Source of the DNA: Baylisascaris procyonis
Lineage: Eukaryota; Nematoda; Chromadorea; Rhabditida; Ascarididae
Assembly: GCA_037389465.1 (NCBI GenBank)
Contig: JAZARR010000230.1
Location: 5,225,501 to 5,289,500 of the forward strand
Length of the DNA: 64,000 nucleotides
Direction of reading: 5' to 3'
This document shows, piece by piece, positions 57,401 to 64,000 of this stretch. The notes under the pieces are model-generated. The model did no database searches, was not told the origin of the DNA, and saw only the letters and a list, made by a program, of their open reading frames with translations. The position numbers were made by a program, and so were the translations under genes. Each line of letters opens with the position of its first letter. Position 1 is the first letter of the stretch.

Positions 57401-60400
57401 CTACCACAATTCAGAGCGTTTTCGTTAACAACGACTATAGGCGGCTCGTAAATGAACGTTTAAAATGTTGAACATTTAAATGAAGGTCTAGAATGAGAGG
57501 AGGGGGAGATGGTTTACATAAAAAAACAAACAGCAATTTAAAGAAGTCTTACTCCCGAAACTGGTCGGTGCATTCAGAGATGAGCACATTTCCACAATGC
57601 AAATCGCGATGCTCATAGAAGAGTCTTTCCTCTGCAACCGCCAATGCAACCAATATCTGCATCATAATCGAATATGCCTGTCTCATGTCTTTCACCTGCA
57701 ACATTTTACCCCTTAATGCATTCCGCATTGTAAGCATAACCTAAAAAACACACATATGTTTACATGATCCAATCCTTCGCTTGTGGTTCCTGATCTGATC
57801 ACCATTGAGAACATATTCTCCTCGTCAATGAAACTTTGACATTTGAATTTAAATTATCACCTAAATGTTTGCATACGGTAATCGATGATGAAACTGAAGC
57901 CTACAGGCATTCATTAGTTTTATTGCTAGCGTCAAGCGACTCTTTCTTCAATATATGCCTCCTTTCCAAAAAAGCCATCTCCCCACTTAGTAGCATTTTG
58001 AACAGCAAGAAGTACCCCCCAAGGGATAATATATTTTCCCAATGATGACTGTTGCATCACAAAAAAAAAAAACAATCAACTCAAGAAAAATAAACCTCGT
58101 AATCCTCGAGACTCTTCCCACCTTGCTCATACGCCAATACGAGGTAACATTGACTCGCTGGGAACATTCGTGGGCTCTCGTTATCCGATCTGAATTCCTT
58201 ATGAAATTCGTCCCAAGCAGAAAGCAACTTCTTTGGATAACTGCCTGAAGAATACTTAAAACTATTTTCATCGTTACGGTTTTGCAGCATGTTAAGCTGT
58301 GTTCCATTCAGTCAGACGTCATGCTCATGAATTGCATATGTGAAAATAGCGCTACTTAATTTTAGACGCATAAAGAATATATCATAAAGCATCTTCAATG
58401 CCTTAAAACGCCGCAATAAAGCAGCCTAAATAAATTGCAAGACTACTTCAGCTCACTTACAATTTCACTGAAAAATTAAGGCAAACATTGGAGAAACTGT
58501 TCAAACAATATTACTGCTACAGTCCATGCACACAATCATAAACACGAGTCTGTCTATACTCACACGCAAGATAACGTGAAATTCCAATCATAAGGGAAAC
58601 ATCACAACCTCCTTCATTGCAGTCCACTCCCCACTCCCAAGATCTATATGGTCCATAAGTTTTCGATCTTAAAATTACGGTAGGTAGCAACTACTTACCA
58701 CGAGCTATACAGATAGTAACCAGCTGAATAAAGCCTTCGGTTCGATATCCGTTGTCTTCATTTCTAAGATCGGTCAATTCCTTGGATACGATGACCTCAG
58801 GCAAAACAAGCCTGAACGAGTGTTGCTGTCCGTTCTTGGCTTCCGCCAAACCTCCAACTGGAATTATCTGTAAAACAAGATAGAAAGTTAGACATAACGC
58901 AATGACTAAAGGAAAGGAGAGAAAGTGACCGATGTCGAAGTCACTACTTCCCTCTACATCTGAGAACGATAAAGCCCCATAGACAACACAAGTCATATAT
59001 TTCTGGGATAGTCTCATGTGGGGAAAGAGATGTCAAAGTCACTATACGATTCAATTCGCAAAATAATTTCTTTAACGAGCAATAAAGCAACTCGACCGTT
59101 ATAGATTTTTACAAATCTCCGACGTGGTCACTTGTACACCACTCAATTGGATTCCCTTACAACCACTGAGAAGTAAATAATTTTACACGCACATTCATGT
59201 TTTAAAGTTTTTTTCCAATTATAACTTTTATTTGTTTACTACACACCTCACACGTGCATAGATTGGTGCATAGATATCTATCTTTACCATACGTTAAATG
59301 TGCGACGCATATACTTCAACTGAATAAATCAGTGACAGGGTTTATGCACACCTGTGGGGCGGAGAAAGAACAGCATTCATCTGGGCAAATGAAACAGCAA
59401 AAATGCAAAGTGCAAATTTACCTTAATTGCGACAGGTTCATTGTTGTATTTCGCTGTGAACACCTCTCCATACGACCCTTCACCAAGCTTTATCGCATTA
59501 CTGGTATCTCTAAAGGAATTCTTTTGAAATTCTGTTGATCGTCCACTATTACATTCATCATATTTCAGCATCCAATATAAACTACCTCTAATAGTTTTCA
59601 CATAATAATTTGTGACCACAAGAATATTCCGCAAAGATATTCTCAACGCTCTTCACTAAAAGTACAAAAAAAGAAACAAAATTCGTTGACAAGTATGATT
59701 TTCGATCGCTTCTGGACAGTGGAAAAATTACGGTGATGAATAAACAAATAGCCGGCAAAAAATTTCAGGAATCCATGCAAGAAATTTCTACGTTAAATTT
59801 TTATCAAATGTGACCGCAAAAGAATTGATACAGAAATAGCAATTCAAATATTATTTAACTGAAGAGTTACTGAGAAATACTGATTAGTTTATGTAAATTG
59901 AAAATTAAATAATTCAAAAAAATACACACTTACATTTTTTGAAGTTGGGAGATTGCGAGACAAGGAGTAGAATTTTTTTGAAAATGTGAACACATTAAAT
60001 AAATAAATTACAGATCACCGAAAAACTTCAATCGTAAATGTTACTGAAAATAAACAAATAAATGACTCAAAAAAAAAACTTACAAGGTTTTCTTGAGTTT
60101 GCGCCACGTTAAGGCCTCATCTTGCTCACACATAAAAAGCAATTCCTTTTCAAAATTGCGTTTCTTTGCATAACTTTGCGACCACAAAGGAAAACCGTTT
60201 AGAAAGAAGGGAATTCGATCCTAAAACGATTTACCGATAAAATAATATTTCATCCTCTTCATTCGATGTTAAATCATTCAAACTATACATGAGAAGACTG
60301 CATCAATCTACTTTCAACTCCCCTTTCCCCTCCCCCCAAAATGAGAAAAAAACTGATGCAATTGTACGGATCTCAGATGGTAACCACAATCCGAATGCCA

Positions 60401-63400
60401 CAACAAGCAGTAGAAAAATGAAAAACTCGGAAAAAATAAAGAAGAAATCATTGAAAACAAAAAAGAATCAACGTTCGACTTTCGCATTATTCTGACCAAA
60501 AGTTTGCCCCGCAGAAAAAAATGTGCCGAGAAAATCAGAGAGATGGAAAGGGATGAAAGTCTATGACTCAAATGTCTATACTGCATACGGAAGAACGAAT
60601 CGTATTCAACAGCGATTCTGATTGTGCGGTACAAATAACGTCAACGATCTTTAATATATAATCTTTGTCACATGCTATCTCCGTTACCGTCGACTTTCCT
60701 AGGAAGGAAAAAAAGAGTATTTCTCTACCCAAAGTGTCCCAACAACTCTTCAGGTAAATGAACAATACCCCAGCGGAACCAAAAACTTACTCATTACATT
60801 GCAATTGTTTTCACCTATTATGTTCACGTTGTATCATTCGCTTTCATTGTTTTTCCCTTATAACAAAGATTGAAGCCAATAAAAAAGAAATCCACTAACT
60901 GGTTCTTCATTGTGGATTGAAAGATTGCGCGATATATCTGCAAAAGAAAAAACTCCTTTTGCATTTAATCATTCAATTTCCATCGAGTTAATTAAATTAA
61001 TAATCAATTATTCACATACTTACAAAAAAGAAAACCAAATAATATCAAAAAAAAGTGTGAAATGGTGGTAGTCGATTTCAAAGAATATAAATGAAAAAAT
61101 TATCAATTGCATCAATATCAAACAGAGTTAACAAATTTCGAGGAACTATCTGAACGAAACACCTAGCTATGCACTCATCTCCACCTCTATGCTCAACAGC
61201 GAAATCGGAAAAAAAACCTCGTCTTTTTCCACTTTTTGTTCGCATTTTGATCTACATTCTTCTCTAAATGCGGCTAATAAATGAATTATAACCTTGTTTG
61301 TTGATCATATTTGACGTACAAAGTGCTGAGCATTTTTTCTGAAAAACAATGCTTTAAGATTATAGATCAATACAGATTGAAATGTAAATCTCAGATAAGC
61401 AAATATTTAAATAAAACTTCGCTAATTATGAGCGTCGTTCTCGATAGCACACTTGAAGCCTCATTTATCTAAGTATCCAGAAAGCGAAGTCATCACTACT
61501 TCCAAGGATTTCTCCCAACAATGAAACCATTTGATTTATCATTCTCCAATTATCAGATTACTAACACAAACTTTCTATAGTTACCCGCGAAGAGAACAAA
61601 ATTATACAATCTAAATATGCGATCTTTTATCGTCAATTAAAAATCACTTTACATCCTCATGGTACTTTAAATACTAAAAAATACAAAAAAGCACCAGACC
61701 GGCAGATGCCAAATGCACTTTTGCAATTCCATTCAACAGAGCAACCGACCTCGTAAATTGCCGACCAATTAATAAAAGATATATAATAATGAAAATGTAT
61801 TTTAATCGAGCTGATCACCTTTACAGAAAATTTATTCGCTGATGCACGATGCGACCCAAATAGATATAGAATGATTTCCGTAAGAAAGTTTCTAGACACT
61901 TTTATATGCTTATAACTCTCTTCGAAGGATTTGTTGAACTCATTCTGCAATTCCAGAGAGGGAACAAGCACACAGGTAGACACACATACACATGGATAGT
62001 ATGAAGTCACCATAATGTGCTTGTAAGAAAAGCGCTAAGATAAACTACAACAGCAAGCGTTTGAATTTGAAGGAAGAAACAGGCACAACGAAAAACCAGA
62101 TGCACATGTATGTTTGAAAACAGTGCGTTGCATTCATAGCGGAAGGGGGAGGGGGGGGGGGCAAAAGAAGGGACAACGATGATGGGGGACAAGGTAACGA
62201 AACCAAGGTAAAACGCCGTCTACGCTCGCATTCATCGAAAAATCCCATGATCCGTTGGAACCCTTTACATTTCAAAACCCTACTTGCTTCATTTTATGAT
62301 ATGAATTGTAAAAAACGAGCTCAAAAAAAAAAAAAACAAACGAAACAAACAAAACAGTGGAAAACAATGCGATGAAAGGAGGGTCACTGCGCTGCTTCTA
62401 GCTAATTTCAAACAATCTTCTTTTCAACGTCACAAATGCAAATGCGTTTGTGCTGCTTTCAAATCAACTAAGGATCCAGCTACTGTGATGTGATGCAACC
62501 TAAAGTGCCTGAAGAAGCTTCCGTTCACTATGCCCTCACAACATAACGAGATGAATCATAGCCACAAAGGGAAGGAAAACTTATGTGCCAGCGAGGTCCC
62601 TCACAGGAATAGAGAACGCTGTCTTATAATGCGACGATGCCTCCCCCTCCCCCCTTTCTTCCTTGTTTTCGTCGCCCTCTCTTGTGTTCGCGCCATTCGC
62701 TATATAATCGAATGTTATGTTGGAAGATAAAGGAATACCAAAAAGAAACTTAGGAGGCGCTACCTTTACGATTCCCCAATAAGCCGACGAACAAATGATA
62801 GAATCACGGTGAATCGAATGCGAGCGCCACAATGCACCATCTAGAGCAGATCTGAAACAATAAGCAACCATATCAGTGGTATTTCTTTGAAGATGTCAAA
62901 CATCGCGCATCATATTTTACAAAATAAGTACACGTGCAAAATCATCCCATTTGAATTACCGACAGTTATCAATGTAAAACAAACGGAAATTGCCTCCATA
63001 CTTCAAGCCCAGTCTCATATAACCCTAACTAATATGCAGTACTAACGCGCATAGGACGGCCAGAAAACCTTAGTAGCAGCAGTTGACACTCACCGAGGGC
63101 GGCCGTCCTATATTTTTTTGTCATTTTCTGTTCTTTTTCTGATTTAAAGCACTCTTATCTCCTACACACAATCCGGTTTCCTTCTAGAAAGTTTTTCTGA
63201 CTTTTACTACCCTCTCCCTTTGCAGTTTCCACACTTTGGCTTGCCTCGTTGATCACTTAATAAAGAGAAAATGAACAGTTTGCAGGCCCATACAACAACG
63301 AAGCCTAAGAGTCTATGGCTGCTCCAACGGGTTAATAGCAGATGCAGTCCAAATAGTTTCTAGAGCTTAAAAAAGTCACGCCGAGCGAAACCACTGAGAA

Positions 63401-63727
63401 AAAAGAAACGAAACCACTGAGAAAAATTTTTAGCCCTTTCCCCGACAGGTAACTGCCTGCATTCTAGATACCTGGCGACCGCAGACAAAAGATTGATGAT
63501 AGGAAATCATTAGGTAACCAAAGCTGCGCTTTGAGAGCTTATTCTTTATCAACATATCCACAATGTTGCATAAAATCCATTAATAAAATAAGATCTATCA
63601 AGAATTACCCATCGGCGGTTGAATTTTGTATCGATTCAAATTCTTTGCCGTCATTCTGTGATATAATCGATGCCAGAAGAGATTTGTTCTCCAACGGCTC
63701 AAATGTTGAGCACTTGACGATATCGGG
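54416..63727 (-). CDS. HASPIN: Haspin histone H3 kinase, N-terminal end probably outside the window
   Basis: Haspin phosphorylates histone H3 Thr3 to recruit the chromosomal passenger complex in mitosis. Minus-strand exons: 63727-63609, 62851-62764, 61944-61819, 61338-61293, 60698-60589, 60220-60084, 59587-59422, 58867-58699, 58244-58096, 57740-57553, 56787-56699, 55425-55323, 54816-54670, and weakly 54467-54416. All phases agree and the sum is 563 codons. Kinase landmarks: KLGEGSYGEVF (glycine loop), EPVAIK (Lys), VLPEVIVSKEL (Glu helix), YEHRDLHCGNVLIS (catalytic loop), VKIIDFTLSRL in place of DFG, GEGDLQFDIYRLMRK, NNWARFNPKTNIMWLVYL (haspin-specific C-lobe). FMCEQDEALTWRKL just before the kinase also fits the family. 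The exons before 60698 form a nonconserved N-terminal region and belong by phase and strand only. A further short exon (60937-60900) has good splice sites but fits the frame only with an alternative donor. The final exon is a guess. Confidence 0.9.
62151..62161. repeat. G11 run within a G-rich tract
   Basis: GGAAGGGGGA followed by eleven G, in a haspin intron. One of many short purine-rich tracts in the window. Confidence 0.85.
63051..63111. repeat. 11-bp perfect inverted repeat with 39-base loop
   Basis: ATAGGACGGCC (63051-63061) and GGCCGTCCTAT (63101-63111) are exact reverse complements, in the haspin intron between the exons at 63609 and 62851. The arms are GC-rich against an AT-rich background. 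Confidence 0.75.
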
Positions 63728-64000
63728 CTGGAAAAAAAGATAGTTCTATCCAAATAAACCATTATTAATTAAATAACTGATATAGGAAGAATTAATACTA
63801 AAATCCATTGCTCAATTTCAATTGCCATATTGTTTCATGTTGTTCCGTTACAAATCACATAATGAGCAAACTATATCAGTCATCTTGGCGAAAAATATTT
63901 CCTCAAGAAAAGCGATAGAATCATCCATATTTTTTAATAGAAATTAACCTCGGCATCTCTATAAAACATTTGCTAAAATACGCAAAGGTAGCAGCTAAAA
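63728..64000. other. Window end, probably intron of the haspin gene
   Basis: The exon at 63727 opens with a strong acceptor (TTTTTTTCCAG), so coding exons should exist farther upstream. I saw no convincing exon in the last 273 bases. Confidence 0.5.

Overview
The window looks like nuclear DNA of a nematode. It is AT-rich. Every recognisable gene is split into many short exons, and nearly all intron ends read as T-rich tracts finishing in CAG or TAG. Two genes carry an acceptor at or just upstream of the ATG, as expected for spliced-leader trans-splicing. The long introns (often 400-900 bp) remind me of clade III or ascarid/filarial nematodes more than Caenorhabditis, but that placement is inference. 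I saw no prokaryotic, viral or CRISPR features, no rRNA and no convincing tRNA.

Layout by strand: (1) 232-3632 +, the 3' part of an SLC26/SulP anion transporter ending in a STAS domain. (2) 6660-14018 +, a complete SWEET (SLC50/MtN3) sugar transporter in seven exons. (3) 15587-23139 -, a PrimPol primase-polymerase with all three catalytic motifs and the UL52-type zinc finger; one linking exon could not be placed. (4) 24896-37712 +, a complete 18-exon cytosolic alpha-mannosidase (MAN2C1, GH38) of 1058 residues, whose exon phases all fit if two introns use GC donors. (5) 40294-51471 -, Integrator complex subunit 9 (INTS9). (6) 52314-52803 -, two well-spliced exons of an unidentified small gene. 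(7) 54416-63727 -, haspin kinase, with its N-terminal end probably outside the window.

The genes do not form one pathway. PrimPol (replication restart), INTS9 (snRNA and nascent RNA 3' processing) and haspin (histone H3 phosphorylation in mitosis) are nuclear. The two transporters and the mannosidase handle anions, sugars and free oligosaccharides. PrimPol and the mannosidase are divergent across about 1.7 kb. SWEET/PrimPol and mannosidase/INTS9 converge. INTS9 and haspin lie on the same strand with the unknown exon pair between them.

The non-coding part holds AT microsatellites, G-runs and scattered GA/CT-rich tracts, a 47-bp tandem duplication, and several perfect hairpins, three of them in introns of the SWEET gene. 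The most notable points are a full PrimPol in a nematode-like genome, GC-AG introns confirmed by phase, an enlarged SWEET exon, a haspin with DFT and HRDLHC variants, and the unidentified exon pair upstream of INTS9. Exon coordinates were worked out by hand from splice signals, frame and remembered family sequences; no alignment was run.
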